DNA of 64,000 nt from Paenibacillus sp. yr247 (GCF_900103825.1 NZ_FNIF01000015.1:27014-91013), one strand, 5' to 3'. Numbered from the stretch's first letter, positions 53,314 to 62,952 are shown. The notes: generated by a model from the sequence alone, not told the origin. Numbers and translations: made by a program.

Positions 53314-54198
53314 TTATTCTTTAATGCCGCCTTCCATTACACCCTTCGCGAAATGCTTCAGAATAATGGGATATAGCATAAGAATCGGAATCATGGCGAT
53401 AACAATTGTAGCCGCCTTTAATGCGGTGAAATCAAGCTGAGCAATGTTATTATTTTTCAATAGATTGGCCGAGCCAACCAGAGCAGAAGTATCTCCTTCT
53501 ACGATGAACTGTCTAAGCAGCACTTGCAGAACCGTATTGTTGCGACTTGACAAGAAAATACTTGATTTAAAGAATTCGTTCCATCTCGCTACAATGTAAA
53601 ACATGCCAATTGTAAGCAGAGGTACGCGGGAAAGGGGCAAAACAATCTGGGAAAACGTTCTCATATGTCCGGCCCCGTCAATCCTGGCTGCTTCAATCAA
53701 TGATTCAGGAATCTCCTCAATAAATCGCATCATAATGATGAGATAAAACACGTTAATCGTGCGATATATAACCATTGACCAAAGACTATCCAGTAAATGA
53801 AGGTCTTTGATGACCATATATTCTTGAACGATCCCAGGTTCGAAGATCATGATAATAATAAGAAAAATCATGAGTGGAGTTTTGCCAACCAAATTTTTGC
53901 GAGTCAACACATATGCTGTGATCGTGGTAAAGAAAATGCTTAAGCATGTCCCCACGATGGTAATGAACAACGAATTCAATAGAGCTCGACCAATCAATTG
54001 ATTACTGAGTACAACTTCAAAATGAATGAGCGAGAAACCCTTAGGCCAAATATCATAGCCGTGTAACAAATGTACTTTATCTGGGTTCGAGAACGCTTTC
54101 GCAAATAAGTTCATAATCGGTACGAACATCGTCAATGTAAGGACGGAAAGTATGGCCCCGATCATCAATTTGGGAACGGTAAATTTTCTACCTACCAT
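53314..54198 (-). CDS. ABC sugar permease (LplC/YtcP type)
   Basis: 294 residues, six helices, MalG-like. The cytoplasmic EAA loop reads EIPESLIEAARIDGAGHMRT and the C-terminal tail ILKHFAKGVMEGGIKE is diagnostic of the LplC/YtcP subgroup. It pairs with the permease encoded 12 bp upstream and interacts with a shared ATPase. The ATG is followed by a short basic N-terminus. Confidence 0.92.
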   Translation of the reverse strand: MVGRKFTVPKLMIGAILSVLTLTMFVPIMNLFAKAFSNPDKVHLLHGYDIWPKGFSLIHFEVVLSNQLIGRALLNSLFITIVGTCLSIFFTTITAYVLTRKNLVGKTPLMIFLIIIMIFEPGIVQEYMVIKDLHLLDSLWSMVIYRTINVFYLIIMMRFIEEIPESLIEAARIDGAGHMRTFSQIVLPLSRVPLLTIGMFYIVARWNEFFKSSIFLSSRNNTVLQVLLRQFIVEGDTSALVGSANLLKNNNIAQLDFTALKAATIVIAMIPILMLYPIILKHFAKGVMEGGIKE

Positions 54199-54210
54199 GA
54201 AACTGCCTCC

Positions 54211-55122
54211 TTACCAGGCACCTTTAGAGGTGAGTTTTTTAGAAATGAAATGTGTCGATAGTACGAGCACTACACCAATTGCACTTTTAAACAAATTAGC
54301 CGCTGTGGCAAACGAGTATTGACCGTTAATCAAACCTACACGATAAACGTAAGTATCTATAATATCGATTTTGCTATTTACAGAGTCGTTGGTGAAGTTT
54401 AGCACCTGATCAAGTCCAGCATTCATAATAAAACCAACGTTTAGAATGAAGATAGTCACCATAGGGACATATAGATGCGGGATCACGATTCGGGTGACCA
54501 CGTGCCAGCGATTCGCTCCATCGACATGCGCTGCTTCATACAGATTTTGATTAATGCCTAGGATCGCAGCAAGAAAAATGATGGAATCCCAACCTATATT
54601 CCGCCATGCTTCACTTGCTACAAGCACCCATCTGATCGCATCTTTATCCGTCAAAAAGTCGTGAGCCGGAAAGCCGAAGGCCTGAATGATTTCATTGACT
54701 GCCCCCGATGACTTTGACAGGAATTCGAACCAGATGCCCGCGATCACGACCCATGACAGAAAGTGAGGCAAATACGAGATGACCTGGACCGCTTTGCGGA
54801 ATTTGCCATTAATAAATTCATTGAGCATCAGAGCGAAAATAATTGGAATCGGAAAAATAATGATCATTTTCATCGCGCTGATGATTAACGTGTTTTCCAG
54901 TACCTGTGTAAAAATCGGTGTGCTGAATAACTCCCGGAAATATTTGAATCCTACATAGACGTTTTTGCCAATAATGCGATATTCGTAGAAGGCTAGTTTC
55001 ATCCCGATAATGGGCCATACATGAAAGATGATAAAATAGGCCAAGCCCGGCAGCAGCATGAAGTAAAGTGTTTTATCGGCCCACATTTGTTTTAGTTTAG
55101 AATTATTGCTAATTTGATTCAT
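54211..55122 (-). CDS. ABC sugar permease (LplB/YteP type)
   Basis: 303 residues, six helices, MalF-like. MLLPGLAYFIIFHVWPIIG at the first helix and the EAA loop NLYEAAHVDGANRWHVVTRI. First gene of the long minus-strand operon that runs to rbsK at 43428. The upstream region carries the TTAACCGGTTAA palindrome. Confidence 0.92.
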   Translation of the reverse strand: MNQISNNSKLKQMWADKTLYFMLLPGLAYFIIFHVWPIIGMKLAFYEYRIIGKNVYVGFKYFRELFSTPIFTQVLENTLIISAMKMIIIFPIPIIFALMLNEFINGKFRKAVQVISYLPHFLSWVVIAGIWFEFLSKSSGAVNEIIQAFGFPAHDFLTDKDAIRWVLVASEAWRNIGWDSIIFLAAILGINQNLYEAAHVDGANRWHVVTRIVIPHLYVPMVTIFILNVGFIMNAGLDQVLNFTNDSVNSKIDIIDTYVYRVGLINGQYSFATAANLFKSAIGVVLVLSTHFISKKLTSKGAW

Positions 55123-55176
55123 CCCCTCTCTATTCCGAAATGGATTCCCAATTCAACGAACGAAGCATATTTTAGC

Positions 55177-55188
55177 TTAACCGGTTAA
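55177..55188. promoter_or_regulatory. Predicted LacI-family operator TTAACCGGTTAA
   Basis: A perfect 12-bp palindrome with central CG, 55 bp upstream of the first permease gene. A minus-strand TAAAAT -10-like element lies just downstream (55170-55175), so the operator would overlap the promoter. The only LacI regulator in the window is encoded in this operon. Confidence 0.6.
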
Positions 55189-55212
55189 TCTTTCTTGCTA
55201 AATAAGGATATC

Positions 55213-55491
55213 TTAACGTGGAAGCGTTGTCAATCTGCATTTATTCCCTATTCGAAAAAAACTTCAGGCTCCATCGTCATTCGCGACATCCGGATGTGGC
55301 ACCGTGGTACTCCGAATCGTTCGAACTATCGCAGAACGAACATCGCACTAATTTACAACCGTGATTGGTATGGCAGCGGGTATTCGATTCAAATTCCGCA
55401 GGAAGTGTATGATCAGCTCCCGAAACGCTCCCGTCAGCTGCTTCGCAGCGAGAAAATCGGCTATCCAGTAAAGATGCCTTGGGAATGGTAA
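55213..55491 (+). pseudogene. 3' fragment of a phytanoyl-CoA dioxygenase (PhyH) family gene
   Basis: About 92 codons of a PhyH C-terminus: IVIRDIRMWHRGTPNRSNYR carries the second Fe-binding His and the 2-oxoglutarate-binding Arg, followed by IALIYNRDWY and YPVKMPWEW. The N-terminal two thirds, including the HxD iron motif, is absent. An ATG-like or GTG start with a ribosome site is not seen, and the sequence begins abruptly next to the LacI operator. It is a deletion remnant. Confidence 0.75.
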
Positions 55492-55550
55492 AAACGGGGT
55501 GATTCCAATCCCGACTGTCAGACCGAAGGGGCTCGCATTGATAAGCAAGA

Positions 55551-55594
55551 AGCCTTCAGAATCGTTGATAAATCGCGATTCTGAAGGCTTTTTT
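55551..55594 (+). terminator. Terminator after the PhyH fragment
   Basis: AGCCTTCAGAATC pairs perfectly with GATTCTGAAGGCT and TTTTTT follows. It presumably belonged to the former full-length gene. Confidence 0.85.
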
Positions 55595-55705
55595 CCGTTT
55601 TATGGAGGACAGCTTCAAAGGCTGACGATGACGCTGGATTTTATCGATGCAGTTCAACTTAAATAGGATTATAATGAATTAAAAAGAGAGAAAAGAGAAA
55701 AATAC

Positions 55706-57073
55706 ATGTTTAAAAACAAGAACAAGCAACTTTGGTTAATCACAACCATAGGTCTAGGAGTTCTCTTAAATCCGCTGAATACGTCGATGATTTCAGTTGC
55801 ATTCTCACGGCTGCAGACCGAGTTCCATGTCACTTATAGTGCCATCTCTTGGCTGATCGCTACTTATTATGTCGCAAGTGCGATTGCTCAACCAATTATG
55901 GGTAAGATAAGCGATATGTTCGGTCGCAAGCGGATCTTCCTATTTGGACTTACTCTCGTTACAGTATCATCTATGCTAGCTCCGCTGGCCCCAAGCATTG
56001 GCTGGCTTATTGGCTTTCGCGTAATTCAAGCAATAGGAACATCTTCGCTATACCCTGCAGGAATGGGGATTATTCGCAGTAGCATCACAGATAATCAAGC
56101 AAGAGCATTAAGCGTGATGTCTATTTTTTCTTCTACGTCGGCGGCCCTTGGTCCTTCTATTGGAGGTTTTTTGATCCAATATGGGGATTGGCCAGCGATT
56201 TTCATTGTTAACTTTCCAGTTATCCTCATTGCTTTTTTGCTTTCCATCAAAATTCTTCCGAAAGATGGCCCGCGCAAGTCACTCGCTAAAGGCGGACTGG
56301 ACTTGTGGGGAATTGCCTTTTTTGCATCACTTATAATCAGTTGGCTATTTTTCTTTCTTTCCTTCGAAAAGAGGGTCAACCTCTGGTTTCTTTTAACCAG
56401 CTTAATCCTGAGTTATTTATTCTATAAATTTGAGTTAAAGCGCACCCAGCCGTTTATTGATATGATCTTTTTGAAAAAAAATCTCAACGTTTGTTTGGTT
56501 TATGTCCAGTTTATTTGTGTTAACATCGTGTTCTACTCGATCATGTTCAGCATTCCTTCTTATTTACAGCAAGTCCGGCAATTCGATGCGCAGCAGGTTG
56601 GCATGATGATGCTGGCACTATCAGGATTAGGGATTTTCACTACGCCATTGGTTGGCAGATGGATTGACAATTCCGGCTCCAAAACACCACTAATCATGGG
56701 TTCGCTTATCGTTCTAGTGGGTTCAATGCTCATATTACTTATTCATGAACATTCAGCTTCCTTGGCGATATTTGCTGTCCTATCCGTATTCGGCTTGAGC
56801 AGCGGGTTCCAAAATCTCGGATTGCAGACGGCTTTATATTCATATGTATCTGCAGCAGAGACAGGGATAGCTTCGGGCTTGTTCATGACCTCCAGATTTA
56901 TGGGGACAATCCTCTCATCCAGTTTGCTTGGAGCCATTTTTAGCCATGAAATCACCACACCGCGATTGCATGGTATGGCGATTGTGTGCGCAGTAATCAG
57001 CGTGGCAACATTCGCATTATCTATACTAATGCCAAGTACTTCCATCCGCACAAAAGCAGTTCAAGGCAAATGA
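55706..57073 (+). CDS. MFS multidrug exporter (DHA2/EmrB-like)
   Basis: 455 residues with 12-14 helices. Motif A is GKISDMFGRKRIFLFG and motif C, typical of antiporters, is SSTSAALGPSIGGFLI. RVIQAIGTSSLYPAGM follows helix 4. It should export drugs or metabolites with protons. A TATAAT (55670-55675) lies 30 bp upstream, but no clear -35 is seen; the ribosome site is weak. Codon use is similar to its neighbours. The substrate cannot be told. Confidence 0.88.
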   Translation: MFKNKNKQLWLITTIGLGVLLNPLNTSMISVAFSRLQTEFHVTYSAISWLIATYYVASAIAQPIMGKISDMFGRKRIFLFGLTLVTVSSMLAPLAPSIGWLIGFRVIQAIGTSSLYPAGMGIIRSSITDNQARALSVMSIFSSTSAALGPSIGGFLIQYGDWPAIFIVNFPVILIAFLLSIKILPKDGPRKSLAKGGLDLWGIAFFASLIISWLFFFLSFEKRVNLWFLLTSLILSYLFYKFELKRTQPFIDMIFLKKNLNVCLVYVQFICVNIVFYSIMFSIPSYLQQVRQFDAQQVGMMMLALSGLGIFTTPLVGRWIDNSGSKTPLIMGSLIVLVGSMLILLIHEHSASLAIFAVLSVFGLSSGFQNLGLQTALYSYVSAAETGIASGLFMTSRFMGTILSSSLLGAIFSHEITTPRLHGMAIVCAVISVATFALSILMPSTSIRTKAVQGK

Positions 57074-57114
57074 TCACCTATCAAGAAAAAGCATATCAAA
57101 GGGGCTGAGCATGT

Positions 57115-57987
57115 ATGAAGGGTTTGCTCGATGCTGCATTACTGCTATTAAACATAGATAAGAATGATATCGAAATTTTAGGTGAGGGATTTGGGAGTAT
57201 CGTTATTGAACAGAACGACGGATCTATCTTTAGGATTGCTAAAACCATGGAAACCGCACAACAATACACAAAAGAGTTTCAGATGCTGCCTCAGATTCGT
57301 ACTTTCCTAGATATTGAGATACCGCTGCCTATTTCATATATGTTTGATCCGTCTATCAATCCTTCGGGAATCATGAGATATAAAAAATTGAAGGGAACCC
57401 CACTTAATCCGGATTTGCTCATCTCCAAAAATCTAACGATTATTGCTAAACAACTAGCGGAATTTATTATTAAGTTACATCAAATACCAATCAGTACGTT
57501 AGATAGCAGTTGTCCGCAAGAATCAAACAACAAAAGCCTTATACAGATTTTACGTAAAGATACAAAAGAATTATTAACCCAGGTTTTAACCGTAAAAGAG
57601 CAACAGAAATTGGCTAAATGGTGGGAGGAAACCTTGGAAGATAGTACGTTTTTTTCTCATCGCTTTGTATTATGCCACGGGGATTTATGGTATGAAAATA
57701 TTTTGGTGGATGATTTGTGTTCAAGAATAACGGGAATTATCGACTTTAGTGATATGACGATAGGTGATCCCGCAAAAGATTTGGCAACGCAAGTTTATAT
57801 GGGAGAGGACTTTTATAATCTGATATTGAGTGAATATAAACACTCATTTCCAGAAGATACGACCATTGAACGCAGGGTAAAAAAACATCAAGGACTGCGT
57901 GAATTAGGAGGATTGCTATATGCAATTAAACATGATAATTCCGAAATCGAAGATTCAATATCAAAAATAAGAACGGTAATATTTTAA
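57115..57987 (+). CDS. Aminoglycoside phosphotransferase (APH) family kinase
   Basis: 290 residues of the choline-kinase/APH fold. A Gly-rich start (GEGFGSIVIEQNDGSIFRIAK with Lys in RIAK), catalytic loop LCHGDLWYENIL, and Mg2+ motif IIDFSDMTIGDPAKDLA. Members phosphorylate aminoglycosides, macrolides, choline or sugars. This one does not obviously match a known resistance class. It lies 41 bp after the exporter, so the two may be co-expressed. AAAGGGG precedes the ATG. Confidence 0.85.
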   Translation: MKGLLDAALLLLNIDKNDIEILGEGFGSIVIEQNDGSIFRIAKTMETAQQYTKEFQMLPQIRTFLDIEIPLPISYMFDPSINPSGIMRYKKLKGTPLNPDLLISKNLTIIAKQLAEFIIKLHQIPISTLDSSCPQESNNKSLIQILRKDTKELLTQVLTVKEQQKLAKWWEETLEDSTFFSHRFVLCHGDLWYENILVDDLCSRITGIIDFSDMTIGDPAKDLATQVYMGEDFYNLILSEYKHSFPEDTTIERRVKKHQGLRELGGLLYAIKHDNSEIEDSISKIRTVIF

Positions 57988-58043
57988 TCAAGTGACGATT
58001 AGAGCATTACCACGTTCTGATCCAAGTCCGTTAACGATTTGAG

Positions 58044-58585
58044 TCAGTGCCTCACATTATATAACTCTTCATAAAATACCTCCCTTCCTAAACGACCAAG
58101 GAAGTCAATCTTCCTTTTCTCAAAAAAATCTACTGCATCTCCTCTTTCAAAATACCAAACACAATCAAATAATATGCTCAATTTATATACATCAAACAAA
58201 TGTTCTTTTTCGACGTTGGTTAAAGGTCATTGGAAAAGTTTAAGTCCGAGTGGCAAATTCCCTTTGGTAACGCTTTCGGAAGATCCAATTTGAGTAATTC
58301 ATTTTCTAACCATGCTAATTTCTCTATTGAATTTATATGTTTATACGCTTTGATGCCTGTTGAGCTAATTCGCGGCAAAGTTCAATACTATAATTCCATC
58401 GATCTTCTTTATGAACAGGTGAATAGTTTTTAGTAATGTTATGCAACTCAGCAACCTTTTGAATTAATTGCTTTTTTTGCCTTTCATTTGGTTCTCTAAT
58501 GTGTTGGCCTTCAATAAATTCAAAAATGACATAAGGTTTCAGGTTATGAATGCCAACAAAGTTACCGTATTTATTCCTGAATGGT
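58044..58585 (-). pseudogene. Decayed APH-family kinase gene
   Basis: Reading the minus strand gives kinase pieces in different frames. From about 58585: NKYGNFVGIHNLKPYVIFEF, then LHNITKNYSPVHKEDRWNY; after a frameshift near 58345: AWLENELLKLDLPKAL and the catalytic loop GICHSDLNFSND; after a stop: KLSILFDCVWYFERGDAV and DFLGRLGREVFYEELYN ending at 58044. The N-terminal lobe is missing. It faces the intact APH-family gene at 57115 but is too divergent to be a recent copy. Confidence 0.78.
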
Positions 58586-58598
58586 ACTGGACAAATTT

Positions 58599-58633
58599 AA
58601 AAAGCACGATGCAAAATGACATCGCGCTTTTTA
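58599..58633 (-). terminator. Terminator of mqo
   Basis: On the minus strand AAAAAGCGCGATGTC pairs with the TGCATCGTGCTTTTT arm (two mismatches). It lies 28 bp past the mqo stop. Confidence 0.8.
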
Positions 58634-58660
58634 TGCTTAGGCCAGCTCCTATTCAAAGAA

Positions 58661-60160
58661 TTAACTATAGACTAGCTCTTTTTCGCTTAGACCAAGCGTC
58701 TTTGCTGTTGAAGTATGAATTTCGTGCAGAAGCTCTGAATTTTCCATTAGTGACACGCCATAAGAAGGGATCATTTCTTTAATTTTCGGTTCCCACTCTT
58801 TCATATGTTGCGGGAAGCATTTTTTAATTACCTCAAGCATAACGTGAACAGCAGTAGAAGCACCTGGAGAAGCACCTAGTAATGCTGCAATCGAGCCATC
58901 AGCGGCACTAATCACTTCCGTACCAAATTGAAGTGTACCTTTGCCGCCAGCTTCAGTATCTTTGATAACTTGCACACGTTGGCCCGCTACTACTAAATCC
59001 CAATCCTCGCTTTTGGCGTTCGGGATAAACTCTCGTAACTCCTCCATGCGCTTTTCTTTCGATAACATAACTTGCTCGATCAGGTATTTTGTCAATGACA
59101 TGTTTTTTGCACCTGCCGACAACATAGTTACGAGATTATCCGGTTTTACGGAAGTTACCAAATCAAACATCGAACCGGTTTTTAAAAACTTTGGTGAGAA
59201 GCCGGCAAACGGTCCAAATAGCAATGATTTTTTATTGTCGATAAATCTTGTGTCAAGATGCGGAACAGACATTGGAGGAGCTCCAACCTTAGCTTTGCCG
59301 TATACTTTTGCATGATGCTGCGCTACAACATCCGGATTATTACACACCATAAATATTCCGCTTACCGGGAATCCCCCAATATGTTTTCCTTCAGGAATAC
59401 CGGATTTTTGCAGTAAATGCAGGCTTCCTCCCCCGCCTCCGATAAAGACGAATTTTGCAGTATGGCGTTCGACGTTACCGCTGTCGTTTCGTACTTTCAA
59501 TTCCCACGATCCGTCGCTAGTACGTTTAATATTATCAACGCTATGTTTGTATTTGATATCGACGTTTTTACTCTTTAAATGGTCAAACAAAATGCGCGTT
59601 AAAGCACCAAAGTTGACATCAGTTCCAGAGTTGAATTTTGTTGCCGCTATAGGTTCATTCGATGGACGATCTTGTATAATAAGCGGAATCCATTCCATCA
59701 GTTTTCTAGGGTCATCGGAAAATTCCATCCCTTGAAACAGAGGATTATTTGACATCGCTTCAAAACGTTTCTTTAAAAACGTTACATTTTGTTCCCCTTG
59801 TACCATACTCATATGAGGCAGTGGCATGATAAAGTCCTGAGGATTACGTATCAGCTTGCTATTTACAAGATAAGACCAAAACTGCATTGAAAGCTGAAAC
59901 TGTTCATTAATTTTGATAGCTTTGCTAATATCTATAGATCCGTCTGGTTTTTCGACGGTGTAGTTAAGCTCGCACAGTGCCGCATGCCCTGTTCCTGCAT
60001 TATTCCATTCGTTAGAGCTTTCTTCTCCTGCATTTTCGAGCTTCTCAAACACTGTAATTTCCCATTCCGGTACTAATTCTTTCAGAAGTGTCACTAAAGT
60101 CGCACTCATGATTCCGGCACCAATTAAGATGACGTCTTTTTTAGTTTCTCTGTTGCTCAT
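58661..60160 (-). CDS. mqo: Malate:quinone oxidoreductase
   Basis: 499 residues, full length. N-terminal FAD motif [20 protein letters not shown], then [38 protein letters not shown] and [11 protein letters not shown], all typical of Mqo. It oxidises malate to oxaloacetate at the membrane and passes electrons to menaquinone. The ATG at 60160 has AGGG 9 nt upstream; an ATG at 60169 directly abuts that site. Monocistronic with a clear terminator. Confidence 0.94.
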   Translation of the reverse strand: MSNRETKKDVILIGAGIMSATLVTLLKELVPEWEITVFEKLENAGEESSNEWNNAGTGHAALCELNYTVEKPDGSIDISKAIKINEQFQLSMQFWSYLVNSKLIRNPQDFIMPLPHMSMVQGEQNVTFLKKRFEAMSNNPLFQGMEFSDDPRKLMEWIPLIIQDRPSNEPIAATKFNSGTDVNFGALTRILFDHLKSKNVDIKYKHSVDNIKRTSDGSWELKVRNDSGNVERHTAKFVFIGGGGGSLHLLQKSGIPEGKHIGGFPVSGIFMVCNNPDVVAQHHAKVYGKAKVGAPPMSVPHLDTRFIDNKKSLLFGPFAGFSPKFLKTGSMFDLVTSVKPDNLVTMLSAGAKNMSLTKYLIEQVMLSKEKRMEELREFIPNAKSEDWDLVVAGQRVQVIKDTEAGGKGTLQFGTEVISAADGSIAALLGASPGASTAVHVMLEVIKKCFPQHMKEWEPKIKEMIPSYGVSLMENSELLHEIHTSTAKTLGLSEKELVYS

Positions 60161-60799
60161 TTTTACCATCCCTATACCCTAAAATTTGCAGAAAGGATGC
60201 AGGCGCTCCTGCTTAGGCGTCACACCAAACCAAGGCGCGAACTAGTCACACACCTTATCTGTCTCAATTATAACCATATCATAGTGTATTACAATTATTT
60301 ATAGATTAATATATCTACTATTATCTGATAATTATAAGCTATTTAATAGCGGTAAAAAGTGAGAAGTCCGTTCAAAAGGCCCTAGGAACACACAAAAACC
60401 AAGGGCTTAACCCAGCTTCTTGCAAGGTTTAAGGCTTTGGTTTGCCGTTACCAGTGCTAGCAGCCTGTTTTATTATTGTACTCTCGTTTCCTCACTACTT
60501 CAATACGAAGTGATTAATCCCACCAAATTGAATATACTTGATAGCCTGGAAGTAGTTCGGGGGCAATATAGGAGGCGATTATAGTCTAGTATATCAAAGC
60601 GAATGGTGCTTCCTTACGTCAGGATAACCTTAGGAATAAATGATTCTAGTTCCATAATACCACATTTAGGTAATTGAGCTTGGCTAATTAAAGGTGTCCT
60701 ATGTTCGCCAGGGCGCCATCACATTACCAATCCCCCTACGTTCACCCAGTATTGTGAACGCCTAATTACTTCAAAACTTTGTTGTACACTTCTATTAAA
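60161..60799. other. Non-coding or decayed stretch upstream of mqo
   Basis: No frame longer than about 60 codons with a ribosome site. It should contain the mqo promoter in the AT-rich part 60260-60350. A GTTCAC...GTGAAC inverted repeat lies at 60740-60759 and a weak stem (AAGCCCTTGG with CCTAGGGCCTT, minus strand) near 60380-60412. I see nothing nameable. Confidence 0.45.
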
Positions 60800-61071
60800 C
60801 TATAGTTTCCCTTTAGCAGTTGCATACTTTTTTCGATATTTTATATCCACTTCAGTTTCAATCAAATCCAATGCTATTTGCTTTATGATTGCATCAGGCT
60901 CGTAATCATTTAGCTTCTTGGATGATGTCAATTCGAATCACGGCGTGAAATAACACTCATAGACCCATCAGGGTTCTTAACTTCCGTGGGTGATGTAAAG
61001 AAAAATTGAAATAGTAATGGGGTGATTACCGCAAATAAAATTCCTATAATTATCTTTTTCTTATTTAACAA
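60800..61071 (-). pseudogene. Small membrane-protein gene broken by one frameshift
   Basis: From a TTG at 61071, 9 nt after AGGAG, the minus strand reads LNKKKIIIGILFAVITPLLF and on to a TGA at 60928 (47 residues, one membrane helix). The reading continues in another frame from 60931: LTSSKKLNDYEPDAIIKQ to a TAG at 60800 (43 residues, charged). The two join naturally at a single frameshift, giving a protein of about 90 residues. Two overlapping coupled small genes are an alternative. No family recognised. Confidence 0.5.
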
Positions 61072-61169
61072 CTAATTTTGCTCCTCTAATTCTAGTTCCG
61101 TTCAACTATAGTTCTTTGTTAGCTTAATCTACTACGATCCTATAACCTTTACTATTCGGTTGAGAAAAC

Positions 61170-61385
61170 TCATGGAAAGTACTTCAAAAATGACTTATCA
61201 GGGACCCAGGGATGTTTTGACTTATCATAATAAATTTTATCAACCATAATTCTTGTCATACCTTTCTTGAAATAAAACGTAATTTTATTTGAACCACTTT
61301 CGAATATAATTGTATATATTTCCACTGGGGGTTCAGAATCCCCAAAACCACTTATTTTATATCGTTCCCCGTTTGCGTAACAGGG
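61170..61385 (-). pseudogene. C-terminal fragment of an unknown small protein
   Basis: The minus strand reads without stop from 61385 to a TGA at 61170: NGERYKISGFGDSEPPVEIY, then FESGSNKITFYFKKGM and PWVPDKSFLKYFP. The composition looks like real protein, but an in-frame TAG at 61386 precedes it and no start codon or ribosome site is found. Probably a decayed gene related to the broken small gene beside it. Confidence 0.45.
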
Positions 61386-61439
61386 CTACGAAATCGTTCG
61401 GCTGTCCTTTGTTGCTTTCGCTCAATAGTTTTCCTGTAG

Positions 61440-61739
61440 TTAATCCATCCAGCCCATACATTTAATACCTAAAAACACAAACCCGATACCGAGTATGATA
61501 TAAATAACTTTAACTAACCACCAAGGTAATGCTCTTAATAACTCACCAATTGAATTAACAACAAAAAAAATTATCCATACAAAAAATGAATCGGCAACAC
61601 CTTCAATATCACGTAATTTTAATTCTTCGGCAATAGTATCTTGTTTGCGTTTTTCACTTTTAACAACTATTATGCCTAATGTGAGAAATACGAAAGCGAT
61701 AAACCAGCAAATAATGGCACCAATCAGCCGTAAGCTCAA
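61440..61739 (-). CDS. Small membrane protein, unknown function
   Basis: 99 residues from a TTG with GGAGG 7 nt upstream. Three hydrophobic segments (about 6-26, 50-66 and 74-94): IGAIICWFIAFVFLTLGIIV, FFVWIIFFVVNSIGELL and VIYIILGIGFVFLGIKCMGW, with a charged loop (KSEKRKQDTIAEELKLRD) between the first two. I do not recognise a family. The good ribosome site supports a real gene in an otherwise decayed region. Confidence 0.65.
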   Translation of the reverse strand: MSLRLIGAIICWFIAFVFLTLGIIVVKSEKRKQDTIAEELKLRDIEGVADSFFVWIIFFVVNSIGELLRALPWWLVKVIYIILGIGFVFLGIKCMGWMD

Positions 61740-61824
61740 ACCTCCACCTCCGAGTTAGTTGTAATATTCCGTTCATATATTTTTTCCATAATTCAGAAAT
61801 TGAAACTCTACTGCCCGTTAGCAC

Positions 61825-61849
61825 AAAAGGCTGCACGCGGCAGCCTTTT
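61825..61849. terminator. Orphan bidirectional hairpin, second copy of AGGCTGCACGCGGCAGCCT
   Basis: AAAAGGCTGC pairs with GCAGCCTTTT around ACGCG. It lies upstream of the fda promoter with no intact gene ending beside it. The 19-nt core is identical to that at 20463-20481. Confidence 0.6.
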
Positions 61850-61967
61850 ATGTTTGTTTAGCTATAGTCTCCGTTAGCTAATGAAGTTCCTTATTCCTGA
61901 TGTAGAAGTGTTATAATGAATAAGATTCAAGATACTATTCAATCATGAAAAGGAAGGAGAAAATCCG

Positions 61968-62855
61968 ATGAATACAAAGCAATTGGACCGAATCCATACT
62001 GGAAAGGGGTTTATAGCGGCCTTGGACCAAAGCGGGGGAAGTACACCTAAGGCTCTCTTGCAGTATGGCATTAAGGAAAACAGCTATTCCAATGATGAAG
62101 AGATGTATGCATTGATACATGAGATGAGAACTCGTGTTATCAAGAGCCCCGCGTTTGATTCCCAGTTCATTTTGGGTGCGATCTTATTTGAGAACACGAT
62201 GGATCGATCCATTGACGGGCAATTAACCGCTGATTATCTTTGGGAAAAGAAAGGCATCGTTCCTTTTCTAAAAGTCGATAAAGGGCTTGCCGATCTTGGA
62301 GACGGCGTTCAGCTCATGAAGCCCATTTCCGGTCTAGACGATCTTCTGAAGCGGGCGGTTGATCGAAACATTTTTGGGACAAAAATGCGCTCGGTTATTA
62401 TGGAAGCTAATCCGGTCGGAATAAGAAAATTGGTTGAGCATCAGTTTGCCATCGGTAATCAAATCATTGAGATGGGGCTGGTTCCGATTATCGAACCGGA
62501 AGTTGATATCCACAGCGCGGATAAGGCATCATCGGAAAAACGATTAAAAGATGAGATTTTCGAGCATTTATCTACCCTTGGCAAAGACGTAAAAGTCATG
62601 CTTAAACTCTCCATACCGACCGAAGACAATTTCTACAGCGATTTGATGGAAGATCCGCATGTTTTACGGGTCGTGGCTTTGTCAGGCGGCTACACGCAAG
62701 CGGAAGCCAATGAAAAGCTGGCACGTAATCATGGTTTGATCGCCAGTTTCTCGCGTGCATTGTCGGAGGGACTTACCGCAGGGCAAACGGACGACGAATT
62801 CAACGTGATGTTGTCCAAATCCATTCAGGAGATATATGAAGCCTCTATTAAATAA
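61968..62855 (+). CDS. fda: Fructose-bisphosphate aldolase, class I (Fda type)
   Basis: 295 residues, the length of Staphylococcus Fda. GKGFIAALDQSGGSTPKAL at the N-terminus, ILFENTMDRSIDG, Schiff-base region around VMLKLSIPTEDNFY, and VVALSGGYTQAEANEKLA at the end. It cleaves fructose-1,6-bisphosphate without metal. AAGGAAGGAG precedes the ATG and a TATAAT lies at 61912-61917. A 9-bp hairpin without a T run follows at 62866-62889. Confidence 0.93.
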   Translation: MNTKQLDRIHTGKGFIAALDQSGGSTPKALLQYGIKENSYSNDEEMYALIHEMRTRVIKSPAFDSQFILGAILFENTMDRSIDGQLTADYLWEKKGIVPFLKVDKGLADLGDGVQLMKPISGLDDLLKRAVDRNIFGTKMRSVIMEANPVGIRKLVEHQFAIGNQIIEMGLVPIIEPEVDIHSADKASSEKRLKDEIFEHLSTLGKDVKVMLKLSIPTEDNFYSDLMEDPHVLRVVALSGGYTQAEANEKLARNHGLIASFSRALSEGLTAGQTDDEFNVMLSKSIQEIYEASIK

Positions 62856-62952
62856 GGGAAATGAACAGGCTGCCGATGCCGGCAGCCTGCTGTCATTCTG
62901 CTATCGTTATCCGTTAGCTTAAAGGCATCCACGATTTGACGCCCACTTCAAT

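Noticed and set aside
61360-61440. Possible insertion-sequence end near the broken small genes
   Set aside because: No inverted-repeat pair, target duplication or transposase frame could be found.
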